This document shows positions 14,901 through 26,593 of a DNA stretch of 64,000 bases, one piece after another. The DNA lies in contig CM049320.1 in NCBI GenBank assembly GCA_026874595.1, positions 2,261,501 through 2,325,500 of the forward strand, given 5' to 3'. Position 1 is the stretch's first letter, and each line of letters starts with the position of its first letter. Below the pieces are notes generated by a model. That model had not been told where the DNA came from, did not search any database, and saw only the letters and a program-made list of their open reading frames with translations. Position numbers and translations under genes: made by a program. Source of the DNA: Sipunculus nudus (lineage: Eukaryota; Annelida; Sipuncula; Golfingiida; Sipunculidae).

Positions 14901-15655
14901 GTTCAATCAGGTTCTTATATACATTCATAGAGACATGCTGGTTAGTTCATTCAGGTACTGACACATGTTCATACAGACCTGCTAGTTTTTTCAATCAGGT
15001 CCTGACACATATTTATACAGACATGCTAGTTTGTTCAATCAGGTCTTTATACATGTTCATTTAGAAATGCTGGGTTATTCAATCAGGTCCTGACATATGT
15101 TCATACAGACATGCTGGTTTCTTCAATCAGGTCCTGACACATCCATACAAACATGCTGGTTTGTTCACTCAGGTCCTGACACGTCCATACAGACATGCTA
15201 GTTTGTTCATTCAGGTCATACACGTCCATACAGACATGCTAGTTTGTTCATTCAGGTCATGACACATTCATACAGACATGCTAGCTTGTTCACTCAGGTC
15301 CTGACAATTAAGTTCATACAGACACGCTAGTTTGTTCAGTCAGGTCTTTATACATGTTCATTTAGAAATGCTGGGTTATTCAATCAGGTCCTGACATATG
15401 TTCATACAGACATGCTGGTTTCTTCAATCAGGTCCTGACAATTAAGTTCATATAGACAAGATCTTTGTTCAATCAGGTCCTGACATGTTTATACAGACAT
15501 GCTGGTTTGTTCAATCAGGTCCTGACACATCCATACAGACATGCTAGTTTGTTCACTCAGGTCCTGACACATCCATACAGACATGCTAGTTTGTTCATTC
15601 AGGTCATACACGTCCATAGAGACATGCTAGTTTCTTCAATCAGGCCCTGACATTA
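8944..15655 (+). repeat. 44-bp minisatellite with nested higher-order repeats, 6.7 kb
   Basis: Units of about 40-44 bp read 'catgttcatacagacatgc' then 'tagtttgttcaatcaggtcc' then 'tgac'. Each contains the odd palindrome TCAGG-T-CCTGA. Higher-order structure is clear: nearly identical blocks start at 11890, 12193 and 12496, 303 bp apart (a related block is at 10321). A longer block starting at 11138 recurs at 13313 (2,175 bp away) and 14494 (1,181 bp further). Short open frames inside it are by-products of repetition. The array lies in presumed CLCN6 intron and would strongly hinder assembly. Confidence 0.93.
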
Positions 15656-15937
15656 TATTGATACAGACCTGGAATGGACATGCAAAAAGAACATTTGTTT
15701 CCATTGAATTACAAATATTGAACTAGGGCCCTTACAGGTCAATGATTAATCTTCCATTGTTAGTTGATGATACCCATATACATTCAATAGAAACTTAAAT
15801 CTTAGAATATATGGAAGAATTTTTTCTATTCTTTTGAAATCTGTACCTTAATAATGTTGACAAAAAATGTCTACAGGTATGTGTGGGTCATAATTTGATA
15901 ACTGAGCTACCTATTCTTTTTTGTGATATGTACCTTA

Positions 15938-16001
<64 letters not shown>

Positions 16002-16502
16002 TAAAATACATTCCACAAAAAAAGTAATCATATCTCATCTATGATGTATTATTTTTTTTAGTTGTTGGTTATTTTGATGAGTGCTTATTTTGTTTGGTTT
16101 GCTATTCATTAAAAAGGTATGAACAGACTTCAGAAATATGAAATTTTGTGTAGGGCTTGAGTAACACTGGAAGAAAATCAGTTGAAGTTTGGAGGTAATC
16201 TAGATGACCGTAATAATTGATTAAGGATTATTTACCTTAGATTTGTTTATCCTGGTCGTGGGCAAGAGTTACATTCACTGGTATTAGGTGGAACCTGTGT
16301 TCTGATAGGCAGAGCTGACATGTGATGTAACCATCAATACGGTGAATTTTGACAAACATATCTTTTGGTTTTATATATACATTTCCTGTGCTTATGTTGC
16401 ACTGTTTTTTTTTCAAGATTCTTGTGGAGTTTTTGTGGTCCCTAACTGCTTTTTGGTTGGTATCAGGTCTTACAGAAGGAGCCCTATGAATCAAGCACAG
16501 TG
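15656..16502. other. Non-coding spacer with TA microsatellite
   Basis: Apart from the (TA)n tract at 15941-15999, nothing recognisable is present on either strand. Confidence 0.45.
15941..15999. repeat. (TA)n microsatellite
   Basis: About 29 uninterrupted TA dinucleotides. Confidence 0.97.
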
Positions 16503-18286
16503 TTTTTAGCTCAGCTGACTATAAGTCATCTGAGCTATAGTCGTGGTCCTTTGTCCTTCGTCCGTCCGCCCGTCCATCCATTAACAGGGCACGTTTTGAA
16601 ACCATTGGACCTATGAATCAAAAATTTTGCATACAGTTAGATGTCCCGTAAATCTCCTACCATACCAACAATTGGGTCACTAGGACTTCGTACCTTCGAA
16701 ATATTTAGGGAAAACCTCCGTTTTCCATAAAAAATCCCTACATACCAAAATTTAGGACAGTATTGAGTATTGTTTTGAAGTTATGGGCCCAAATATAATG
16801 CAATTATTTAAAAATCAGGAAATATATTTTCTCACTTAACATGAGAATAGCTTAGCTGGAGACTTTTTTTCAGGGATATAACTTAAATTGTTTACTGAAA
16901 ATTAGATCTGAATTTCACAAATTTTTTAAGTTATTAGCATAAATATAAAATCAGTGCCTTAAATTTTTGTCCAAATTTGGCTAAGGCACGTTTTTTCCCT
17001 TTAAGCACTGTTGATTTAATTTTCAGAGCACATATACATAAGGATTTAATCTTTTAAATCTGAAATTTCAAAGGAATTGATTGAAAAGAGTAGCTTTTAT
17101 TCAAGTTTTCATACACCATGTCAAGTGTTGTTTACATCAGGCCCACCTAGTAGTACAGCCCTCACTTGTATTATGTAACCCTCTCCAGGCAGCTTGCCTT
17201 GGCTCAGTTTGGCCACTACCAGCAGGCTTCCCCTCTGCCCTGCACTCCCCCCTCCCCCCCCCCCCCCAGCTGGTCCATAAACTAGATGAATGTTTTAATT
17301 TATTGAATCTGATTCATTCTTATTCTAGGCTATGCTGCATTTTAGATTTTGTATTGTACCACCAGGGTTACAATGGTTAAAGTGCACATTTAATTGTGTC
17401 CACAAAGTGGTTTATTGCTATATGAAAGTGTGGATGTTCATCAGTAATTCTTTACTTCAGAAGAGTAAAACTTCACCAGGTATGAAATTGACTAAATATT
17501 CCAGTAAAAAATTATAGCTGAGATAGTAATTAGCACAATGATGTTGTTTTTCCCTCATTCAACTGACAGTGTGTATACTTTATTTAAAAAGATGGTTTTA
17601 TTTTATCAAATTTACTTAATCTTTAATTTTGGTGAATAAAATTAAGCATATACTGAAAACTTCAATGTACCAAATTTTTTAATAGTGATCCAAGAAATAA
17701 TCTTGAAGATGCCATGTTGTGGCATTATTTTCTTTTAATTTCAGTTTAAACATTTGTGATTTAAAAATAATAAAATATATGTGTATGCATAATATGACCT
17801 GATATGAGCTACACTCCAGATAAATTATGATTGCAACTCAGAATTCTGATATTTAAACTTATATTTTCAGATTTTTTATTACAAATTTACAAAACTTGTA
17901 AATAAAAAAAAATGAATCTGATAAAAACTATTAATGGAAAAAGTGGATATGCTAAAAAAATAGGCCTAAATATAAAGTTAAATGCATTTTCCCCTTGAAA
18001 GTGAAATAAAGGTATTAGTCCATTCTGTCCACTTGCCTGTCCATCTATAAAATTTTCATATGCATCACAGTATCTCAAAACTTTTACTGTTTTTCTTCAT
18101 GACAGTGTTGCAAGAGTATTAGTTTGCAATCATATATTTAGAACTTTACTATAACCAAGTAGGAGGACCCCTTTCATCATAGCTTCTCATATGCTTGTAT
18201 ATATGAAAAACATTACAATAGAATATTTTGCATTTGCAAAAATTTCAAACTTCAGCTGAGCGCCGTGACCCATGGATCCCTTGTTG
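16503..18286 (+). mobile_element. HINE/pearl-like element just upstream of a CLCN6 exon
   Basis: The left end TTTTTAGCTCAGCTGAC opens a hairpin (GCTCAG C TGACT pairs with AGTCA T CTGAGC) and is followed by a GTCC-rich microsatellite and 'ttaacagggcacgttttgaa'. A degraded right end near 18255-18286 reads 'cagctgagcgccgtgacccatgg', the end motif of this family (compare 25850, 22685 and the inverse at 53955). The middle, for example 17080-17300 with a C-run at about 17253-17268, is not clearly part of the family. The two ends may therefore belong to one aged element or to two fragments. No protein is encoded. Confidence 0.5.
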
Positions 18287-18380
18287 TATGGTTTAACTGA
18301 CTAATGATGATGGTCTCTCAGTCTTTCAGGATATGTACTATTTTATCATACACTATAATTACTACTTTTTTTATTTTCAG

Positions 18381-18506
18381 GACATGTCGCCTTACATGAA
18401 CAAGAGCCCATACACAGTCTCCCCCAGCACGCCGGTATCACAGGTGTTCAACTTGTTCCGGAGCATGGGTTTACGTCATCTTCCCGTCGTTAATAGCTCA
18501 GGGATT
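18381..18506 (+). CDS. CLCN6: CLCN6 penultimate coding exon (second CBS domain)
   Basis: The exon is preceded by a pyrimidine-rich tract ending TTTTCAG and followed by ATT|GTAAGT, so it is 126 bp, phase 0 at both sides, 42 codons. The peptide starts DMSPYMNKSPYTV and includes VFNLFRSMGLRHLPVV. This matches the second cystathionine-beta-synthase (CBS) domain at the C-terminus of the intracellular ClC chloride/proton exchangers, and ClC-6 rather than ClC-7 by the SMGLRHLPVVN segment. In the family this cytosolic domain binds adenine nucleotides and modulates a late-endosomal 2Cl-/H+ exchanger. It joins in frame to the exon at 31166 to restore an uninterrupted CBS strand. Upstream exons with the transmembrane helices lie outside the window. 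Orthology is from memory of the human protein. Confidence 0.92.
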
Positions 18507-18992
18507 GTAAGTTATTTACCTGTTTCAAAGAGGATGTGTTTTCATCAAAGTTTGTTTTTGTTTCATTTGTCTGTTAGGGGGGTTAAGACAAAAAATATTT
18601 CAGACATATTTATAATGTATTTCAAGGTAGGGTTGGACATGAGCCAAGGAAGATCACACTGCCAAAAATACAATATAAATTTTCTTGCCCCACTCCCTAT
18701 AATTTCTTACTATAAGAAAAAAATATCTTGTTGCAAGATATTTTCTTGAGAGTGGGGCAAAAAAGGTTTTCTTGTTATGGAAAAGAATAATTTTCTTATA
18801 ACAAGATATTTTAATATATTAGAACAGATACCTTATGACAAGAAATAATGGCTTTGGATATCATGATGAAGCAAATTTTTCTAATGATAACTTCATACAT
18901 CTTGTCCTTAGAAAATCTAGATATATTTTCTTGACTTTACGAATGCTGCCCATAAATAAAGTTAAAGCTTGTGGAAACATTAACAGCTAAGC

Positions 18993-21900
18993 TTTTTAGC
19001 AAACCTGTGAGCTTATGCGATGGCGCAGTGTAGTCCGTCCATCGTCAGTCGTCAGCTGTCCGCCGTTCAGGGCTGGCTTTCCGCCATCCATGGCTGTAAG
19101 TCAGAAACCTTCGGAGCTAGCAGCTCCAAATTACATGTAAGAATTAGTCACATGGGAAACTTGGTGCCCTGGAGCTTATTATTGGGTATCTGCATTAATT
19201 TTGATTTTATAAAGAAAAAGCTTAAAAACCTTTTAAAATCTTCTTCTCTGAAATTGTCCAGCCAAATTGTCCAGTATTTCACAGAAATGTTCCCTGGAAC
19301 AATCTCTCTCAAGTTATTTGAATGGTTCCAGTTCCTAGATTTTTGGCCGAGTTACAGGAGGTTGAACTTAGTCATCTGTCCAAAAAAGCACACTAAAATT
19401 AAAATCTCAGAAACAGCTAGAGCTATAATCACCAAATTTTATACCAATGTTTGTCACATAAGTCATATCTGATTTTGAGGTATTGGTGGCGCCACCTACA
19501 TTGATTTGAAAATGTAATTTTAAACTCTTCTTGCTTATACACTGATTTATGATGAAACTGTTAAGTTGATTGGTTTAAACTTTACAAGAATTATTCTATG
19601 GTAGGGTTCTGCCAGTTTTATAAGAATAGATTGGGTAAATACAGTTTTAAAAACACATTGTAGCCAATTGAAAAAGGCTTTCTGTATTTTGAAAACAGAT
19701 TTGACAATATGTTTACTTTCAGCAGCCAAGTCAAGAGGTCACTCAGTACAAACAGGTGGGGTCCAGACATCACCATGGCAACTGACCTGGCTGGGGGGGG
19801 GTTGTCTAGACACAGCATCTAGACATCTAGACACAGCGTCTAGATGTCTAGACACAATGTTTAGATGCAGAATTCCCAGATTATTGGAACTATATCTTTC
19901 AACTGTTTGAAAAAACTTTTTTTGCATTTTAAGCGAATTGGGTTTATTATCAGGTCACATGTGAACTGCTGCGCCCTCATTTTTGGTTGACCTCTGACCT
20001 TTCCTCGCTGCCCAGCGTCCATTTGTGCGTGTTTCCACACATAAACCCGCATATCTCGGGAACCGTTTGACCGATCAGGCTAAAAATTTTGCACAAATGT
20101 AGCCCTATGATAGCTTTATAACATACACTAAAAATGGTGGCGCCACCTGCAACCATCTGTTCATCTGCCTTGGGATAATATCACTCATATCTCAGCAGTG
20201 GTTTGACTTATCTACCTAAAATTTTGCAGGTTTATACATCCTTGACAGTTCTCTTGATTTTATGACAGGTGGCGCCACCTACATTCAAGTTTACTCTGCA
20301 GACATCCAAGCTCATATCTCGGAAACCGTTTGACCGATTGGGCCATAAATTTGCATGTGTATAGATCTTACATAGCTCTTCAACATAGGCAAAACTGGGA
20401 GTGCCACCTGCAACCATTTTTGCACAGCGTCCATCTGTTCATCTGCCTTGGGATGATTTCACTCATATGCCAGCAGTGGTTTGACTTTTCCACCTGAAAT
20501 TTTGCAGGTTTATACATCCTGGACAGCTTTCTTGATTTTATGACGGGTGGCGCCACCTACATTCACATTTACTCTGCAGACATCCAAGCTCATATCTCAG
20601 GAACCATTTGACTGATTGGGCCAAAATTTTGCATGTGTATAGATCTCACATAGCTCTTTATTATATGCAAAACTGGTGGTGCCACCTGCTTTCATTTTTG
20701 CACAGCGTCTGTCTGTTTGTCTGCCGTGGGACAAAATCACTCATATCTTGACAGTGATTTGACATATCTGCCTAAAATTTTGCAGGTTTATACATCCTGG
20801 ACAGCTTTCTTGATTTTATGACAGGTGCGCCACCAAAATTCTAGTTTACGCTGCAGACATCCAAGCTCATATCTTGAGAACTGTTTGACTGATTGGACCA
20901 AAATTTGCATGTATATAGATCTCACATAGCTCTATATCATATGCAAAACTGGTGGCACCACCTGCAACCATTTTTGCATGGCGTCCATCTGTTTGTCTGC
21001 TCTGGGATAAAATCACTCATATCTCAGCAGTGGTTTGACTTTTCCACCTGAAATTTTGCAGGTTTATACATCCTGGACAGCTTTCTCAAATTTATGACAA
21101 GTGGCGCCAACTACATTCACGTTTACTCTGCAGACATCCAAGCTCATATCTGGGGAACTGTTTGACCGATTTGGCCAAAATTTTGCATGTGTATAGATCT
21201 CACATAGCTCTTCATCATAGGCAAAACTGGTGGCACCACCTGCAACCATTTATGCACAGCATCCATCTGTTCATCTGCCTTGGCGTAAAATCACTTATAT
21301 CTCAGCAGTGGTTTGACATATCCATCTGAAATTATTGCAGGTTTATACATCCTGGAAAGCTTTCTCAATTTTATGACAGAAGGCGCCACCTACATTCAGG
21401 TTTACTCTGCAGACATCCAAGCTCATATCTCGGGAACCGTTTGACCCATTGGGCTAAAATTTTGCATGTGTATAGATCTCACATAGCTCTTCATCATAGG
21501 CAAAACTGGTGGTGCCACCTGCAACTACTTATGCACAGCGTCCATCTGTTCATCTGCCTTGGGATAAAATCACTCATATCTCAGCAGTGGTTTGACTTAT
21601 CCACCTGAAATTTTGCAGGTTTATACATCCTGGACAATTTTCTCGATTTTATGACAGGTGGCACCATCTACATTCACGTTAACGCTGCAGACGTCCATGC
21701 TAATATGCAACACACCTCACTCTATTCCCCTTGCCACTTAATCCATGCCTCACTTCACATATCCCACTCTGATTTCTGCGGATACACATAGTCGCCTGTC
21801 GACTACCCATAATCTAGTTTTAAAATGACCTAGTCTGAAACTTGCAGGTCTGAAATGTCCATTTTGCTGAAATCATAATGACTAAGGTAGATATGCAGGA

Positions 21901-22718
21901 CTTAAAAGGATCAATATTAAATTTTTAAAATAAACCTCCATTCATACTCCCAAACTTTGCACAGGTTGGCATTAGGCCTGTAGACCTTGTTTATCAAAAA
22001 CTTCAGTTTGACTTACTTTTTGCGGGATCCTTCCTGACCTTTCAGTGTTCTAATAATGTCTTTTTAATTGATAACCTTGGCCAGGAGCTTCAAGATCAAA
22101 TCAACTGTATCATAATACATCATCTTAGGATTTCTTGGAACATCACAACTTTTGAGTATTTATATATTTCCCTCAATTTTGACACATTTGTTGTTTCTCA
22201 AAAGAGTTTGAAAACTCTTGAAAGCCAGACCTTGATCTTCAAGGTCATCTCGGCAGAATTCTAGGATTAATCTGACCCTGATAACTTTGAAATACTGAAG
22301 ATTTTCCTGTCAGATTTGACACACCAGTTATATCTGCTTGTTCTCAGAGAAACTTAAGAACTGAAGAGCTTGACAATGATCTTCAGGGTCAGATCTGCAG
22401 AAATCTTGAATAATTGTTACCTACATAACCTTTGAAGTACTGAAGATATTCCCCTCTGATTTGGCACAGAAGATGTTTCCACAATGCTCTTTGACAAGTT
22501 AAAAACTGTTGACCTTGACCTTGTTCTACAAGGTCAAATTATGATTGGATTCAATCTTCACATGTGACGCATCACTTAAGGAAGAACCCTTTTGACTTTA
22601 GTGTCAGAAGGTCAAGTTCACATCTGGCTTTCAGATGATAAAAATTCCTGTTGTGTATGTCAGGCTATTAAACATCATGCTAGTCAGCGGAGTGTCATGA
22701 CCCATTGGTCACTTGTTT
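18993..22718 (+). mobile_element. HINE-like element with about 277-bp core repeats
   Basis: Left end TTTTTAGC, then 'aaacctgtgagcttatgcg' and a GTCC-type microsatellite (19033-19090). The right end is 'gtcagcggagtgtcatgacc' to CTTGTTT at about 22718. The core from roughly 19975 to 21720 has tandem units of about 277 bp, with 'cagcgtccatctg' or variants near 20427, 20702, 20978, 21257 and 21535. Each unit carries the palindrome GGTGGCGCCACC or a near copy. The segment 21700-21830, with 'cacctcactctattcccctt', recurs inverted in the element at 53955-59068. No transposase-like protein is visible. Short open frames within it are by-products. Confidence 0.62.
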
Positions 22719-23627
22719 CCAATAAGTCCAAAGTGGCAGCACTGGTCTTATTTCAAGGCTTTTTAAGTATGTTGGAACCCTGACCAAGACCAAATAAAGT
22801 GGTGTTGTAATGTGTTTGATGCATATAGCTGGTATGTTGAGTGCGTGTTCATTTGGGAGGATCAGGTATATTGTGTAATAATCTCCTAGATATTTAATTA
22901 AAACATTTTTTATGTCAAATTTGAAATTAATGAGAAATTTATTCTAGTGCCCCTACATATAAAAATTATATTGAGTTAATTAAATCAGATTTTAAAATAA
23001 GAATACCATATGTCTTAATTTAGACGTTATATCAGACACCAGATGGGAAAAGAAACTACTCTTAGATGGTTGGTTTTCTTAATTAATAATATCAAATGGA
23101 TTTGTTCGTAAACTACATATTATTTTAAGTTTGTATCAAATGCCTTGTTTGGACACTGTACTCATCTAAGAGAGTATTTTCATGACATCCCTTCATGTAA
23201 TTAACTACAGGACAACTAGCTGATTTCTTACAATAGTTCTGACTTCTGACAGTGTAGCAGCAAGTGATGTGATTAGATTCCTGTGGTTTTGAAACATGGT
23301 GCTCAGGAAGGAATTTAATTTTGTTGTGATTCCTGAAATGTAGCATTCTGACATTCTCATCAGCAGAACAAACAGCATAACATGCAGTAATCCATGTGGG
23401 CATGTTTGTGTCTATAATTGTATTCTAGAACAAAGTCGGGAATACTAAGGTTTTAGCATTGTCCCACCACCGCAGAAAAATATTGTCTGCGCAATAACTC
23501 AAAAAATATTTCATAGATCTTCACCAGACTTGACATGTGCATAAATATGGGTTAGAGGACTAAGCCTGTTGAAACTTGGGGCATGACCTTTGCTGGGAAA
23601 GTACAACCTTTATCTTGAATATGTCCA
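22719..23627. other. Intronic spacer
   Basis: No exon or repeat family is recognised between two HINE-like elements. Confidence 0.4.
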
Positions 23628-25876
23628 TTTTTAGCTCAGCTGACTGTAAGTCATCTGAGCTATAGGGATCACCTTTTGTCCGTCGTCCATCCGTCCGTCC
23701 GGGCGTCTGTCCGTTAACAGGGCACAAATCGTAACCGCTAGAACTGGAATCTTCTTACTTAACATCCTGGGAGGTCTATGTAAATTCTCCTTGTAAACCT
23801 GAAATAAGGTCACTGTGACCTATATTCTTCAAGCTATGGGGTTCCGAAGTACCCCCCAGAATAATGGAAAATTTGATACAAAAGCTCAAGTATCTGAACA
23901 ACTAACGCATTGATCATCATGATTTTTTGCAAGGATATTGATCATGGAGTGTTTCATCAGTTTCTGCAGACTGGTGGCGCCACCTGTATTTTTTCAATTT
24001 TTACCAATATTTTTCTCTATTTCTGAGACCTCTTAAGATGCGGCCATCTGTTAACAGGGCACAAATCGTAACGACTACACCTAGAATCTTCTCTCTTGAC
24101 ATGCAGGGAGGCCCATAAAAAGTCTCTTGGGAAACCTGAAATTAGGTCTCTGTTACCCATAACCTTTGAGCTATGGGGCTCCGAAGTACCCCCCATTATA
24201 ATGGAAAATTTGATACAAAAGCTCAAGTATCTAAACAACTATTGCAGTGATCACCATGATTCTTTGCATGGATATTGATCATGGAATGTGTCATCAGTTT
24301 CTGCAGTATGGTGGCGCCACCTGTATTTTTTTTATTTTTACGAATTTTTTTCTCTATTTTTGAGACCTCATAAGATGCGGTCATCTGTTAACATGGCACA
24401 AATCGTAACAACTGGACCTAGAATCTTCTCTCTTGACATGCTGAGAGGCCCATGAAAAGTCTCCTTAAAAACTTGAAATTAGGTCTCTGTTACCCATAAC
24501 CTCTGAGCTATGGGGCTCCAAAGTACCCCCCAGAATAATGGAAAATTTGATACAAAAGCTCAAGTATCTGAACAATTATTATATTGATCACCATGATTCT
24601 TTGCATGGATATTGATCATGAAATGTTTCATCAGTTTCTGCATTCTGGTGGCGCCACCTGTATTTTTTCAATTTTTAGCTCAGCTGACTGAAAGTCATCT
24701 GAGCTATAGGGATCACCTTTTGTCCGTCGTCCGTCCGGCCATCCAGGCGTCTGTCTGTTAACAGGGCACAAATCGTAACCGCTAGACCTGGAATCTTCTT
24801 ACTTGACATCCTGGGAGGTCTATGGAAATTCTCCTTGTAAACCTGAAATAAGGTCACTGTAACCTATATTCTTCGAGCTATGGGGTTCTGAAGTACCCCC
24901 CCAGAATAATGCAAAATTAAATACAAAAGCTCAAGTATCTGAACAACTAATGCATTAATCACCATGATTCTTTGCATGGATATTGATCATGGAGTGTTTC
25001 ATCAATTTCTGGAGATTGGTGGTGCCACCTATATTTTTTTTTATTTTTTACGATTTTTTTTGCTCTACTTTTGTGATCTTTAAACATTTGGTCATCTGTA
25101 AACAGGGCACAAATCTTAATGACTGGACCTAGAATCTTCTGTCCTCACCTCCAGGGAAGCCCATAAAAGGTCTACATGGAAACCCAAAATAAGGTCCCTG
25201 TTACCCATATTCTGTGAGCTATGGGGCTCTGAAGTACCCCCCAGAATAAAGATTTGGTCATATATTAACAGGGCACAAATCATAATGACTGGACCTAGAA
25301 TCTTCTTTCTTGACATGCAGGGAGGCCTTTGGAAAGTCTCTTTGGAAATCTGAAATTAGGTCTCTGTTACCCATATCCTTCATGCTATGGGGCTCCGAAG
25401 TACTCCCCAGAATAAAGATTTGGTCATCTGTTAACAGAGCACAAATTATGACTTGACCTAGAATCTCCTTTCTTGATATGCTGGGAGGCCCCTGAAAAGT
25501 CTCCTTGTGCACCTGAAATTACATCTCTGTTACCCATATCCTTCATCCTATGCGGCTTTGAAATACCCCCCAGAATAAACATTTGGTCATCTGTTAACAG
25601 GGCACAAATCATAATAACTGGACCTAGAATTTTTTTTTTTTGACATGCTGGAACACCCCTTAAAAGTCATCTTGTAAACCTTGAAAATAGGTGTCTGTTA
25701 CCCATATCCTTCATGCTACAGAGCTCCATAGTACCCCAATGAATATTGGATGATTTTATACAAAAGGTCAAGTTTGGAAAAAGTATTTCATTCAAATTTG
25801 ACATTCAGATGATAAAATTACTTTTGTCAATGTCTTCCTAGTCAGCTGAGCGTCATGACCCCTGGGTCACTTGTTT
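23628..25876 (+). mobile_element. HINE/pearl-like element, two left ends and one right end
   Basis: The left end TTTTTAGCTCAGCTGAC with the terminal hairpin is followed by a GTCC microsatellite and tandem units of roughly 340 bp. Each unit contains 'cacaaatcgtaac', 'tagaatcttc', 'ctatggggct', 'gtaccccccagaataatgg' and GGTGGCGCCACC (near 23971, 24310, 24647; GGTGGTGCCACC near 25019). A second complete left end with its own microsatellite starts at 24672. Shorter, degenerate units follow at 25085-25740. The right end, 'cagctgagcgtcatgaccc' to CTTGTTT, is at 25847-25876. One left end too many suggests a nested insertion or an internal duplication. No protein is encoded. Confidence 0.68.
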
Positions 25877-26256
25877 GTGAAATTCACACAAAATCTTAAA
25901 TACCTCAAGAAAGATTGCATGGATTGGTCCAAGAATAGATCAAAGAACCCGGAAAGCTTTGTCTTGAAGGGATGACTGGTGGTGCCACCTATTATCCTTT
26001 TCTTAATTTCTTGTATTTAATACCCCCATTATTGCCACTAATGCCAGTACTACCGGTAAGAGCATAATTAGTCAAAAACAGATTTCTTTCATACTGTGCA
26101 CATGCCTACATATGAGTCATAGGATGAAGTCTATTCAAATTAGGTTCATGACCCTTTTACAATAAAAGTGGCCTTGACCTTGAATATTGCAATATTTGGT
26201 GAAAAACAAACATTTCTGCAGCCTTATAGTAGGGGGTATGCCTTAATGGTCCTGGG

Positions 26257-26260
<4 letters not shown>

Positions 26261-26326
<66 letters not shown>
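26261..26326. repeat. (TA)n microsatellite
   Basis: About 33 uninterrupted TA units; a second, shorter TA tract is at about 26563-26586. Confidence 0.97.
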
Positions 26327-26327
<1 letters not shown>

Positions 26328-26509
26328 TGTGAAACCTCGTTGTGTCAAACTTGCTTAAATCAAATACCCCGCTTATGTTGAAGTTACAGACTCGATATTC
26401 CGGACAACTCTTGTTAAATAAAACCAAATAAAACCCTCTTGTGTCAAACCTTGGATGTGTAAAAGTTTTCTGAAAGTCCCTTCGACTTCGACACAATGAG
26501 GTATCACTG
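26327..26509. mobile_element. Short MITE with about 21-bp terminal inverted repeats
   Basis: The left end CTGTGAAACCTCGTTGTGTC and the reverse complement of the right end (CAGTGATACCTCATTGTGTC) agree at about 17 of 21 positions. The element is some 183 bp, encodes nothing, and sits directly in the TA tract. This suggests a TA-targeting Tc1/mariner-type MITE, though the right flank has no TA. Confidence 0.6.
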
Positions 26510-26562
26510 CATCTGCGATGCAAAGATATTTCTAGTTCTAAGAGTAAACATGACTGTTTGTT

Positions 26563-26593
<31 letters not shown>

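Noticed and set aside
4915-15655. CRISPR-like direct repeats
   Set aside because: Units are contiguous tandem repeats without unique spacers, in a clearly eukaryotic, intron-bearing locus.
19020-19472. 150-codon open frame
   Set aside because: Lies at the left end of a HINE-like element with microsatellite sequence; no transposase, Rep or other motif.
26224-26523. Open frames with IYIYIY runs
   Set aside because: Translation of the TA microsatellite and an adjoining MITE.
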